From the NCBI GenBank assembly GCA_046160675.1, contig JBJXHH010000005.1, positions 1-19,734 of the forward strand: a stretch of DNA of 19,734 nt, in the 5' to 3' direction. Positions 1-7,097 of the stretch are shown in pieces. Below the pieces are notes generated by a model. That model made no database searches. It was not told the origin of the DNA and saw only the letters and a program-made list of their open reading frames with translations. The stretch is from JACMJP01 sp046160675 (GTDB lineage Bacteria > Bacteroidota > Bacteroidia > Chitinophagales > BACL12). The translations under genes and the position numbers were made by a program. Position 1 is the stretch's first letter. Each line of letters starts with the position of its first letter.

Positions 1-647
1 TTATTGTCGAAAAACATTTGTGTTACGATGTATTCAGCGCCTGCATCTACTTTCGCCTTCAGGTATTTGAGGTCGCTTTTTATGTTGGGGCTTTCGAAAT
101 GTTTTTCAGGATAGCCTGCTACGCCAATATTGAAATCCGTTTTATATCCCTGGATTGAATCTTCCTCCAGGTAAATTCCTTTGTTCATGTTCACTGCTTG
201 TTTCACAAGGTCGCTGGCATATTTATGCCCTCCCGGTTCAGGAACAAAATCCCGTTCATTTTTTGCAGCATCGCCCCGCAGTAATAAAATATTATCAATG
301 CTCAAATAACTTAAGTCAATGAGTGCATCTTCGGTTTCTTCTTTCGTAAAACCACCGCAGATTATATGCGCTACAGCATCAATCTTATATTTGAACTGAA
401 TGGCTGCACAAATCCCAACAGTTCCTGGCCGCTTGCGGATAAACACTTTATCAAACCTGTCATCCCCCCGTTTCTTATATAAATACTCACTGCGATGATA
501 AGTTACATTAATAAATGAAGGTTTAAACTCAACCAGCGGATCCAGCACATCATAAATATTCTGAATACTCTTACCTTTTAATGGGGGAAGAATTTCAAAA
601 CTGATTAATGTTTTATTAGCCAGGCTAATATGTTCTGTTACTTTCAT
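1..647 (-). CDS. metF: Methylenetetrahydrofolate reductase, 3' end cut by window edge
   Basis: This is a partial gene read on the minus strand from an ATG at 647-645; 215 codons are visible before the left window edge, with no stop. Enzymes of this family reduce 5,10-methylene-THF to 5-methyl-THF with FAD in the cytoplasm, supplying methyl groups for methionine synthesis. The translation begins MKVTEHISLANKTLISFEILPP, where FEILPP at residues 17-22 corresponds to the family's FEFFPP. It continues with LLRGD in the middle, then GVAGYPEKH, and near the edge KVDAGAEYIVTQMFFDN, the classic MetF stretch that lines the flavin and folate pocket. Family members are about 290-320 residues, so roughly the last third lies outside the window. 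The gene diverges from purD across 97 bp. A TATATTTG box on the minus strand (698-691) could be its -7 element, which would give a leader of about 40 nt. Confidence 0.93.
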   Translation of the reverse strand, partial: MKVTEHISLANKTLISFEILPPLKGKSIQNIYDVLDPLVEFKPSFINVTYHRSEYLYKKRGDDRFDKVFIRKRPGTVGICAAIQFKYKIDAVAHIICGGFTKEETEDALIDLSYLSIDNILLLRGDAAKNERDFVPEPGGHKYASDLVKQAVNMNKGIYLEEDSIQGYKTDFNIGVAGYPEKHFESPNIKSDLKYLKAKVDAGAEYIVTQMFFDN

Positions 648-690
648 CTGATGAGTGGTGAATGGTACTTAAACTGCGATGTTTTTTCTG

Positions 691-698
691 CAAATATA
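691..698 (-). promoter_or_regulatory. Candidate Bacteroidota -7 box for metF
   Basis: On the minus strand these bases read TATATTTG, a full match to the Bacteroidota -7 consensus TAnnTTTG. It lies 43 nt upstream of the metF ATG. I could not find a TTTG or TTG at the expected spacing of about 19 nt, so only the -7 half is supported. Confidence 0.35.
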
Positions 699-731
699 AA
701 GTCTCACTACCCAATACTCATTGCTCAATGC

Positions 732-739
732 TATTTTTG
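732..739 (+). promoter_or_regulatory. Candidate -7 box directly in front of purD
   Basis: These bases read TATTTTTG, a full match to TAnnTTTG, and end only 5 nt before the purD ATG at 745. If used, transcription would begin at or next to the start codon and give a leaderless mRNA. No matching -33 TTTG sits 19 nt upstream, so the assignment is tentative. Confidence 0.3.
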
Positions 740-744
740 ACCTC

Positions 745-2016
745 ATGAAAGTTTTGCTGCTAGGTTCAGGCGGAAGAGAGCATGCGATGGCATGGAAAAT
801 TGCACAATCCCCCCAACTCACTCACCTCTACATCGCCCCCGGAAACCCCGGCACCACAGCTTGCGGTCAGAATGTAACAATTTCAACCACTGATTTTCCT
901 GCATTGAAAAAATTCTGCATTGAAAAGCAAATTGACATAGTGGTTGTAGGCCCTGAAGACCCGCTAGTGAAAGGTATTGTTGATTATTTTCAAAATGATG
1001 ATTCAGTAAAGCATATTCCGGTCATTGGGCCGAATAAAACTGCGGCACAAATGGAGGGAAGCAAGGCATTTGCAAAAGCATTTATGTTGCGCAATCATGT
1101 TCAAACTCCTGCTTACAAAGAATTTACAAAAGAAAGTATTGATGATGCTGTTGCATATCTCAAAAATCATTCTTTACCTGTTGTATTAAAAGCTGATGGA
1201 TTGGCTGCAGGCAAAGGAGTTGTGATCTGTGAAGATCATGCTCAGGCGGTGAGTGAACTGCAACTGATGATGAGTGGGAAGTTTGGCGAGGCGGGGGATA
1301 CTGTGGTAATTGAACAATTTTTAACCGGCATGGAACTGACAGTGATCATTCTTACAGATGGCGAAAATTATATGATGCTTCCCCCTTCTAAAGACTATAA
1401 AAAGATCGGCGATGGTGATACAGGGCTAAACACCGGGGGCATGGGAGCTATTTCTCCGCCACCATTTGCAACAGAAAATTTTCTGCAAAAAGTGAAGGAA
1501 AAAATCATTCACCCAACTTTACATGGATTGAAAAAAGAAAATATCTTGTACAAGGGATTCCTGTATTTCGGTTTGTTTAAATGCGGAGATGAGCCTTTTG
1601 TAATTGAGTACAATGCAAGAATGGGCGACCCTGAAACACAGGTGATAATGCCTCGCATAAAAAATGACATCCTTGATTTGTATAAAGCTGTTGCAGAAAA
1701 CACCCTTGGAAACAAAGTTTTAGAAGTTGATGAACGGGCTTGCACAACTGTGATCCTTGCCAGCCACGGCTATCCTTCAGCATTTGAAAAAGACAAAGTA
1801 ATTACAGGCATTGAAAATACAGAGAACTGCATGGTGTTTCAAGCAGGGACAAAGATGGATGAAAACAATAACCTGCTTACAAACGGAGGCAGGGTGCTTG
1901 CGGTTTCCTCTTACGGAAAAGATCTAAGCGATGCTTTACAAAACTGTTATGCAAACGCTGGAAGAATTTATTTTGAGAGTCGATATTTCAGGAGGGATAT
2001 TGGGTGGGATGTATAA
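745..2016 (+). CDS. purD: Phosphoribosylamine--glycine ligase (GAR synthetase)
   Basis: PurD is a cytoplasmic ATP-grasp enzyme that joins 5-phosphoribosylamine and glycine to form GAR, the second step of de novo purine synthesis. The protein is 423 residues, normal for the family. Visible landmarks are the N-terminal LLGSGGREHA (residues 5-14), GPEDPL (69-74), EGSKAFAK (104-111), the ATP-grasp strand VLKADGLAAGKG (147-158), NTGGMGA (229-235), the metal-binding EYNARMGDPETQ (288-299), and the C-terminal GGRVLAV and RRDIG. The reading frame is open to a TTG at 721, but I place the start at the ATG at 745 because homologues begin exactly at MKVLLLGSGGREHA and the eight residues before it have no counterpart. 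The gene diverges from metF and lies 22 nt ahead of a membrane protein gene, with which it may be co-transcribed. Confidence 0.97.
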   Translation: MKVLLLGSGGREHAMAWKIAQSPQLTHLYIAPGNPGTTACGQNVTISTTDFPALKKFCIEKQIDIVVVGPEDPLVKGIVDYFQNDDSVKHIPVIGPNKTAAQMEGSKAFAKAFMLRNHVQTPAYKEFTKESIDDAVAYLKNHSLPVVLKADGLAAGKGVVICEDHAQAVSELQLMMSGKFGEAGDTVVIEQFLTGMELTVIILTDGENYMMLPPSKDYKKIGDGDTGLNTGGMGAISPPPFATENFLQKVKEKIIHPTLHGLKKENILYKGFLYFGLFKCGDEPFVIEYNARMGDPETQVIMPRIKNDILDLYKAVAENTLGNKVLEVDERACTTVILASHGYPSAFEKDKVITGIENTENCMVFQAGTKMDENNNLLTNGGRVLAVSSYGKDLSDALQNCYANAGRIYFESRYFRRDIGWDV

Positions 2017-2038
2017 GATATTAAACTGAATGTAAGTT

Positions 2039-3511
2039 ATGCATAATGGTCAAATGCAATATCATCATTCCAAAAAACAGCGCTTCCTACTGCTGTTACT
2101 TATAATTGGTATTATTCTATTTCATTTTCTTACAACTCTTCAGGGGCAGAGCTGGGGCGATGATTTTGCTCTTTTTCTTTTACATGCAAAAAACATTGTT
2201 GAAGGAAACTCTTACAGCGAAACAGGTTTCATCTTTAACCCCCTGTCGCTTTCTTATTCCCCTCAAAATTATCCGCCGGGCTTCCCTTTACTCATCAGCC
2301 CGTTGTACAAAATTTTTCAATTGAATTTCTTTATCTACCATTTATTTATCACTTGCTTTTTTGCTGGTATGCTTTGGTTGTCATACCTTCTTGTAAGAAA
2401 ATATTTTTCTTTTTACTATGCTATAGCTTTTATTATTGTTTTAGGAATGAGCCCATACCTATGGTCGCTTCGTAACAATGTATTGTCAGATTTCCCGGCA
2501 ACTTTTTTTCTTATGCTGGCAATTTTTATTGAGCTGAAAAGAGATACAAGTAACAATAAATTACTTCCGGTGGCTGAAGGGCTTGCGATGTATATTTCAT
2601 TTTCCATGCGCAGTAGTGGCATTGTGTTGTTGCCAGCATTACTGTACAGGTATTTTTTTAAAAAGAAACGAAAAGACAATTATTTTCCGGTTATTATAAT
2701 TGTATTTCTTATCCCCTACATACTCCAATCATTCCTGATGCCCAGTGAAGGCGGTCATCTCAATATGATGAAATTAAATTATGAAGGCTTGTCACTGCAA
2801 AAAATAATGAATGATTTCTTTTTCCAGGTTAACCGTTACGTTGATGATTTCAGGTATTTTACTTTAGTAAGTGGCATAAACAGGGATCTGAATATTGCCT
2901 TTAGCACCATTTGTTTTACATTATTTCTTGCAGGCTGGTATCTTTTTTCAAGAAAAAGACTTTCGTTCATTGACGTTTTCATAATCTTGTTTTTCGGGTT
3001 AATCTTTGTGTGGCCTTTCTTTCAGGGTATTAGGTATTTATTACCTGTGTTGCCATTTTATGTATTCTTCAGCATCTACGCTGTACAATCAATTGATAGC
3101 GCAACATTCAGGAAAGTACTTGCCGGAACATGCATACTTTGTACTTGTATTGTATATAACGGATTTTATTCAACAACACATTACGGCACCTTGAAGTATG
3201 GTGTCAATTATAGCTCAAACCAGGAAATGTTTAATTATATTAAGACAAACACAGAACCGGATGCAGTGATCATGAGTACAAAACCCCGTGCATTTACATT
3301 ATTAACTGGTAGAAAAGGAATCGTATATCCTGACGCTAAACACTGGGATAAGTATGAAACCTGCTTGAGTGAAAACAAAGTTGGATATATTGTTACCGGA
3401 GGTATTGATTATAATGACCTTCCCGTTACTGCTGCGAAAGAGGACACTTCTGTTTTCCAGCTCATATTTTCAAATTCTGACCTTGCCTTGTATAAAGTAA
3501 ACCATCATTAA
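2039..3511 (+). CDS. Multi-spanning GT-C-type glycosyltransferase-like membrane protein
   Basis: This 490-residue integral membrane protein has about nine to eleven hydrophobic segments, the first at residues 16-34. Its plan resembles the GT-C fold (GT39/ArnT-like enzymes that move sugars from polyprenyl-phosphate donors outside the cytoplasmic membrane). After the first helix comes a loop with WGDD (39-42), where GT-C enzymes carry catalytic acids. YPPGFPL follows at 78-84, SDFPATFF at 150-157, and FQGIRYLLPVLPFY at 328-341, all typical of the family. The C-terminal portion from about 380 is hydrophilic and ends without another helix. Donor and acceptor cannot be read from sequence. It starts 22 nt after purD, although no functional link to purine synthesis is apparent. 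A Met at codon 6 is an alternative start. Confidence is good for the superfamily and low for the substrate. Confidence 0.7.
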   Translation: MHNGQMQYHHSKKQRFLLLLLIIGIILFHFLTTLQGQSWGDDFALFLLHAKNIVEGNSYSETGFIFNPLSLSYSPQNYPPGFPLLISPLYKIFQLNFFIYHLFITCFFAGMLWLSYLLVRKYFSFYYAIAFIIVLGMSPYLWSLRNNVLSDFPATFFLMLAIFIELKRDTSNNKLLPVAEGLAMYISFSMRSSGIVLLPALLYRYFFKKKRKDNYFPVIIIVFLIPYILQSFLMPSEGGHLNMMKLNYEGLSLQKIMNDFFFQVNRYVDDFRYFTLVSGINRDLNIAFSTICFTLFLAGWYLFSRKRLSFIDVFIILFFGLIFVWPFFQGIRYLLPVLPFYVFFSIYAVQSIDSATFRKVLAGTCILCTCIVYNGFYSTTHYGTLKYGVNYSSNQEMFNYIKTNTEPDAVIMSTKPRAFTLLTGRKGIVYPDAKHWDKYETCLSENKVGYIVTGGIDYNDLPVTAAKEDTSVFQLIFSNSDLALYKVNHH

Positions 3512-3518
3512 CGTCTCT

Positions 3519-3545
3519 CCCGGAATTTTACTAATTCGGGTTTAT
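3519..3545 (+). terminator. Rho-independent terminator after the GT-C gene
   Basis: The bases CCCGGAATT and AATTCGGG pair (one bulged G) around a 5-nt loop, and a short T-rich run, TTTATT, follows on the plus strand. The hairpin begins 8 nt after the stop codon of the membrane protein gene. Confidence 0.6.
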
Positions 3546-3664
3546 TAAAATTTTATACCTCCGTTTTTCGCCAGTCTCCGTGATGCACTTAATGCAATAG
3601 CAGCAAGAACAATAAGAAGTATGATGATAAGATATTTCCTAAATACATCAAAACAGTTATGCAA
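3545..3664 (-). CDS. Possible 39-residue single-helix membrane peptide (TTG start)
   Basis: On the minus strand a short open frame ends in TAA at 3547-3545. From a TTG at 3664 it would encode 39 residues: a basic FRKYL segment, a strongly hydrophobic stretch (LIIILLIVLAAIAL), then a basic tail SASRRLAKNGG. This is the shape of a small single-pass membrane peptide. It lies downstream of and in the same direction as the heme/copper protein gene, 58 nt beyond that stop. There is no in-frame ATG and no clear ribosome binding site. The frame is open further upstream without a stop, so it could also be a decayed gene end. The FRKYLxI...IVLAA run resembles the first helix of the 316-residue protein encoded at 5897-6847, but hydrophobic helices often look alike. 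Confidence 0.22.
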   Translation of the reverse strand: MHNCFDVFRKYLIIILLIVLAAIALSASRRLAKNGGIKF

Positions 3665-3722
3665 AGGCAGGAAGGATTTTTTTGACTTGGGGCATTTCAG
3701 GTAGGATGTGTGATTTAGCTTT

Positions 3723-5270
3723 TTATAGTTTTTCTATCTTCATTTTTGTTTTCCCCTTTTTTGTAAGTACTTCCACAATGTAAAATCCTGAGGGGTAATT
3801 TGTCATCTCTATTTTTTCATTTAAAAAATAATCATTCACCATTATCATTTTGTTTACAAGTACATGCCCTGATGTATTTAGTATTCTTACAGTTGCTGTA
3901 GTTTCATTCAAAAGGTTTCCTTTAAGAATGAGGGCATCGGTTACAGGATTCGGATATACAGAAAAAAATCCAGCTTCATCTTCTATGAAATCAAAAACAG
4001 GTTCTACATAATTGCTATCAAGAATAATGTCTTCATCACCTGCTTTATAATTCGTATAGATAAAATAGGTCATGAGCATTTCATCTGTTGTTGTTGCTCC
4101 GTTATATACTGTAATGGGTGGTTCATTTGGATTCTCAGTATTACCTGATGTATTGTCATAAGTCGCAACTGCTTTAATCTTTGCGCCCGCAGGAATTACC
4201 TGCACGGATTGAAAAGTATAATATTTCTGCCAGTGAAAATCCCATTGCGGAATGTTAATAAGATTTACTGAGTCACCATCATGTTCATACCAAACTTTAT
4301 ACGACTTACCCAATAAATGCATATGGGGGCAAATGGAAATGAATGATTTTTTTGAGGGCAGGGTATATTCCTGCTCAAATGTTGAAATTTCATTTGCAGG
4401 AATTACCAATGAACCTGTAGCAGGGCCGTTGAGTAACCACCCTACATACACGGGTCTAACATCGTCACCCGGATCTTTTATAAACTGTAAGTTCATTTTT
4501 GTTGAATCAATTAACCCGATACCACCAGGGCCGTAATGAATTTCAAAAACAAAATCAGCTCCCGGGGGAACTTCTATGCCCCAGTTGTCAGGGTAGGATA
4601 CAATGTTGCCTCCGGGCTGCCATGCATTCATATAATAATCAACTGCTGGGTATCCTGTATTTCCGTTGAAGCCTGAGAGTGTGTCAAGCAAGTCCAGTTC
4701 GGCTGATTCCCCACTCAAATCATAGTAAATATCTGCATGATGAACAAGATTCGGCAAACCTGCAAATACTTCAATTTTATTTACATACACTGTTTCTGTA
4801 AAATCTGTATGAATAACAAAATATCTATACTCATCTTCATCATACTGTAATGTATAAGGTTCTATTGCAACTGTAAAATCAATTGTATCAAGCAAAGAAC
4901 CACCACTGGTAAACTCAGGAGGTAATGGGGCAAGTTCCGGATCGCCTTCAGGGGTTCCAGCAAGTACCCAATCAGTAATGGCAGTTATTTCATCGTCGCT
5001 TAAAACGGCTTCGTCTTTAAAGTGTCTGAATTCAGGATCTGCAGGCCAGGGAGGCATTTCTCTTTCTATTACTGCGTCTATAATTTCATGATGGTTTTCA
5101 TCAGCTTCTTCATAACTCATGAGCGAAAAGGGAGCGATTCCGCCTTCATGATGGCAGGAAGAACAATTTTTATATATAATAGAGGCAATATCCTCACTCC
5201 ATGTTGGCATCTGCGAAAACACTGAGGGGACAAAGAATAATATTAATATGATTATTGCAAGTACCCGCAT
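3723..5270 (-). CDS. Secreted cytochrome c / copper monooxygenase-like fusion with T9SS sorting tail
   Basis: This is a 515-residue protein from the ATG at 5270. An ATG at 5300 is also in frame but would put ten extra residues ahead of the signal peptide (about 1-20, ending SVFSQ). Domain 1 (about 25-115) is cytochrome c-like: one CSSCH heme motif at 36-40 and MPPWP at 72-76 offering a possible axial Met. Domain 2 (about 130-415) resembles copper type II ascorbate-dependent monooxygenases (PHM/DBM). HH at 177-178 and H245 (FEIHYG) match the CuH ligands; H316 and H318 (PHMHLLGK) and M398 (DEMLMTYF) match the CuM ligands. Residues from about 435, beginning FFSVYPNP, form a T9SS type A sorting tail. 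In the known family the two coppers hydroxylate a C-H bond. The substrate here is unknown, and the heme domain may feed electrons to copper. A lipoprotein gene diverges from it. Confidence 0.85.
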   Translation of the reverse strand: MRVLAIIILILFFVPSVFSQMPTWSEDIASIIYKNCSSCHHEGGIAPFSLMSYEEADENHHEIIDAVIEREMPPWPADPEFRHFKDEAVLSDDEITAITDWVLAGTPEGDPELAPLPPEFTSGGSLLDTIDFTVAIEPYTLQYDEDEYRYFVIHTDFTETVYVNKIEVFAGLPNLVHHADIYYDLSGESAELDLLDTLSGFNGNTGYPAVDYYMNAWQPGGNIVSYPDNWGIEVPPGADFVFEIHYGPGGIGLIDSTKMNLQFIKDPGDDVRPVYVGWLLNGPATGSLVIPANEISTFEQEYTLPSKKSFISICPHMHLLGKSYKVWYEHDGDSVNLINIPQWDFHWQKYYTFQSVQVIPAGAKIKAVATYDNTSGNTENPNEPPITVYNGATTTDEMLMTYFIYTNYKAGDEDIILDSNYVEPVFDFIEDEAGFFSVYPNPVTDALILKGNLLNETTATVRILNTSGHVLVNKMIMVNDYFLNEKIEMTNYPSGFYIVEVLTKKGKTKMKIEKL

Positions 5271-5296
5271 GTTGCACAATTTGAAGGAGAAAGTTA

Positions 5297-5339
5297 ACAC
5301 ATTTCTTTACTGTTTTTGGTGGAAAGTTGAAAAATGTGT
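5297..5339. repeat. 8-bp perfect inverted repeat between divergent genes
   Basis: ACACATTT (5297-5304) and AAATGTGT (5332-5339) are exact reverse complements separated by 27 nt, in the region between the heme/copper protein gene and the lipoprotein gene. It could be a paired regulatory site or chance in AT-rich DNA. The left arm overlaps the alternative upstream start of the minus-strand gene. Confidence 0.25.
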
Positions 5340-5401
5340 CTCTCTTTTCATGAAACAAAACCTGGCCTCTTGCAGTTAATGCGATTATAAAACAAAAAAT
5401 T

Positions 5402-5842
5402 ATGAAGAAGATTGAATTTTTAATTGCAACAGCATTGGTAATTATCATGCTTGCATCCTGTAGTAGTATTGACGACAGTGTTTTGAGTGATATGTCTACT
5501 ACTGAAATAACTGAAACCCTTGATGGCACTAGCTGGAAAGTAGTCTATTACTTTGACAACAGCGACGGAGAAAGTACTGATGATTTTGCAGGTTATACAT
5601 TTGATTTTGCTGAAGACGGAACACTAACTGCAACATTAGGTAGTGAAACATTCACAGGAACCTGGGTTATAAAGAACAGTGATGATGACCCTGACTATGA
5701 TAAGGAAATCGACATCAACATAGCCGGGAACAAACAAATGGATGAAGTGGAAGGTAGTTGGCTTATAACAGAATTATCAGATACTTCCATGAAACTGAAA
5801 GATGATAATGGTGCTGAGGAAATACATTTCTCTAAACTTTGA
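5402..5842 (+). CDS. Small lipoprotein with lipocalin-like domain
   Basis: The product is 146 residues. It begins MKKIEFLIATALVIIMLASC: a basic end, a hydrophobic core and a lipobox LASC with the lipidated cysteine at residue 20. The rest (about 40-146) is acidic and reads as a small beta-barrel of the lipocalin-like kind common in Bacteroidota lipoproteins: LDGTSWKVVYYF, then YTFDFAEDGTLTAT, FTGTWVIKN, IDINIAG, GSWLITELSDTSMKLKDD. The alternation of strand, DG turn and LxATxG, with W in the first strand, is typical. No catalytic residues stand out; binding of a small hydrophobic ligand or a structural role are both possible. It diverges from the heme/copper protein gene and has its own terminator. 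The A-rich AAAAAATT before the ATG is typical of Bacteroidota leaders. Confidence 0.75.
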   Translation: MKKIEFLIATALVIIMLASCSSIDDSVLSDMSTTEITETLDGTSWKVVYYFDNSDGESTDDFAGYTFDFAEDGTLTATLGSETFTGTWVIKNSDDDPDYDKEIDINIAGNKQMDEVEGSWLITELSDTSMKLKDDNGAEEIHFSKL

Positions 5843-5861
5843 TATAAAGGGTTGTTTGTAC

Positions 5862-5890
5862 AAAAGCTGCATAAGTTCAATGCAGCTTTT
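5862..5890. terminator. Bidirectional terminator between convergent genes
   Basis: AAAAGCTGCAT (5862-5872) and ATGCAGCTTTT (5880-5890) form a perfect 11-bp stem with a 7-nt loop. The A-run on the left and T-run on the right let it work in both directions, serving the lipoprotein gene (ending 5842) and the membrane protein gene (ending 5897). Confidence 0.85.
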
Positions 5891-5896
5891 TGCATT

Positions 5897-6811
5897 TTAA
5901 TACACACTCTTCTCCAGCATTTCCATACTGAATTTTGTTTCTGTGATTTTATCCATCACAGATTCTAAAATCTGTTTTGCCTTCTTGTTTTCCACCCTTG
6001 CAAACATATTTTCATACTTTTCAAAGATGGTAGTAAGTTTATTCACATAAACAAGTTTCAAGAGCTCGGTAAGCTGCTCTTTCAGATATGTATTTTCAGG
6101 GCGGAAATACTCAATACGCCGGATTGTGGTATCACTGAATTCAATCATATGAAAGAGTTGCGCATCATACCTTGTCAGCTCTCCTTTAAACTGGTCATGA
6201 TCATTATAAAAATTTGCAATCCTGTCAAGATGAATTGTTATTGCATCAATCCCCATGTAGAGTTGCCGGTTTCCGCTTCCGTAAATTACAATAGAAAATT
6301 CATCCGTAATCTTCTCAATTTTTTCTATAAAGTACTTTAAAACATCAGCCTCAGCCTGCTCATTATTCAGTTTCAGCTCATTCGTAAAACCATGCACCAA
6401 TGTATTTACTGTTTTTTCACTGCTTTTTCCATTTAGGTGTTCCTCAACAGGTTGATTATGCTGGCTAAAAGTTTCTTTCTCAAGTGGTGTTTCAGTGCCT
6501 GATTGCATTTCCTTCTTTAAATCTTCAGGAGGTTTTTCTTCTTTAATACTCTCCATCAAAACCAAAGGTTCTTCAAAACTTTTTTCGGGATTTTTTTTCG
6601 ATTCAAGGTAATAAGAAAAAAGAATGTAGATAATAATTGCTAAACATACCAAAATCAATAATTGCCATACATTAATTGAGGTGGAGAAAACATTAATGTC
6701 TGAAAAGCCTGAAACGATCACCTCAACAGCTGCTAACACAATAATGGCTGTTATAAGAAGATATTTTCTAAACTTCGACAAATCTGATAAAGTCTGGGTT
6801 ACTGTAAACAT
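5897..6811 (-). CDS. Unrecognised two-helix membrane protein with cytoplasmic helical domain
   Basis: I do not recognise this protein. The frame is open from an ATG at 6847 (316 residues), but I prefer the ATG at 6811 (304 residues, starting MFTVTQTLSDL). The first twelve residues add nothing obvious, and a 7-of-8 match to TAnnTTTG (GATATTTG, minus strand 6842-6835) lies between the two ATGs. Numbered from 6847, two hydrophobic helices sit at about 29-47 and 58-80. A charged low-complexity linker rich in Glu, Lys and Pro covers about 84-150. A predicted mostly alpha-helical domain covers 160-316 (for example LKYFIEKIEKITDEF, and KLTTIFEKYENMFARVENKKAKQILE). It could be a scaffold or tether, but that is inference. 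No catalytic motif is visible. It converges with the lipoprotein gene and diverges from the tetR operon. Confidence 0.7.
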   Translation of the reverse strand: MFTVTQTLSDLSKFRKYLLITAIIVLAAVEVIVSGFSDINVFSTSINVWQLLILVCLAIIIYILFSYYLESKKNPEKSFEEPLVLMESIKEEKPPEDLKKEMQSGTETPLEKETFSQHNQPVEEHLNGKSSEKTVNTLVHGFTNELKLNNEQAEADVLKYFIEKIEKITDEFSIVIYGSGNRQLYMGIDAITIHLDRIANFYNDHDQFKGELTRYDAQLFHMIEFSDTTIRRIEYFRPENTYLKEQLTELLKLVYVNKLTTIFEKYENMFARVENKKAKQILESVMDKITETKFSMEMLEKSVY

Positions 6812-7056
6812 GAAATGATATTCAAAGATTTTTGCAAATATCTTCAAACATCATCATTCATTAACAGCATGTAAAGCAACATTACTGTTGAAACCCGCAA
6901 ACCTGAAGTAGTATTGTACAATGTGCAGTGTGAAAGTACTCATTATCTGTTGTTTCATTTTTCACTTTATCCCCAAACCCAAAAATCACTTCTTATTCTA
7001 ATGATTTGGAGATATAAGGCTCAAAATGCCAACTATGGGCAATAAATTTTATCAAA

Positions 7057-7066
7057 CAAACGTTTG
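7057..7066. promoter_or_regulatory. Candidate TetR operator palindrome
   Basis: CAAACGTTTG is a perfect 10-bp palindrome 31 bp before the regulator's ATG. Its right half supplies the TTTG that reads as the -33 box. The form CAAAC...GTTTG resembles operators of several TetR-family fatty-acid regulators such as PsrA. Bound repressor would be expected to block polymerase. This is an inference from position and symmetry. Confidence 0.5.
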
Positions 7067-7093
7067 GTAAATTGAAAAATACCCTTATCTTTA
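7063..7093 (+). promoter_or_regulatory. Candidate promoter of the tetR-fad operon
   Basis: TTTG (7063-7066), a 19-nt spacer, then TATCTTTA (7086-7093, 7 of 8 to TAnnTTTG) fit the Bacteroidota -33/-7 arrangement. The -7 box ends 4 nt before the ATG at 7098, so the transcript would have little or no leader. Confidence 0.45.
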
Positions 7094-7097
7094 CTCT

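Noticed and set aside
721..744. Upstream TTG start for purD adding eight residues
   Set aside because: Homologues begin at MKVLLLGSGGREHA, and the extra residues overlap the candidate -7 box.
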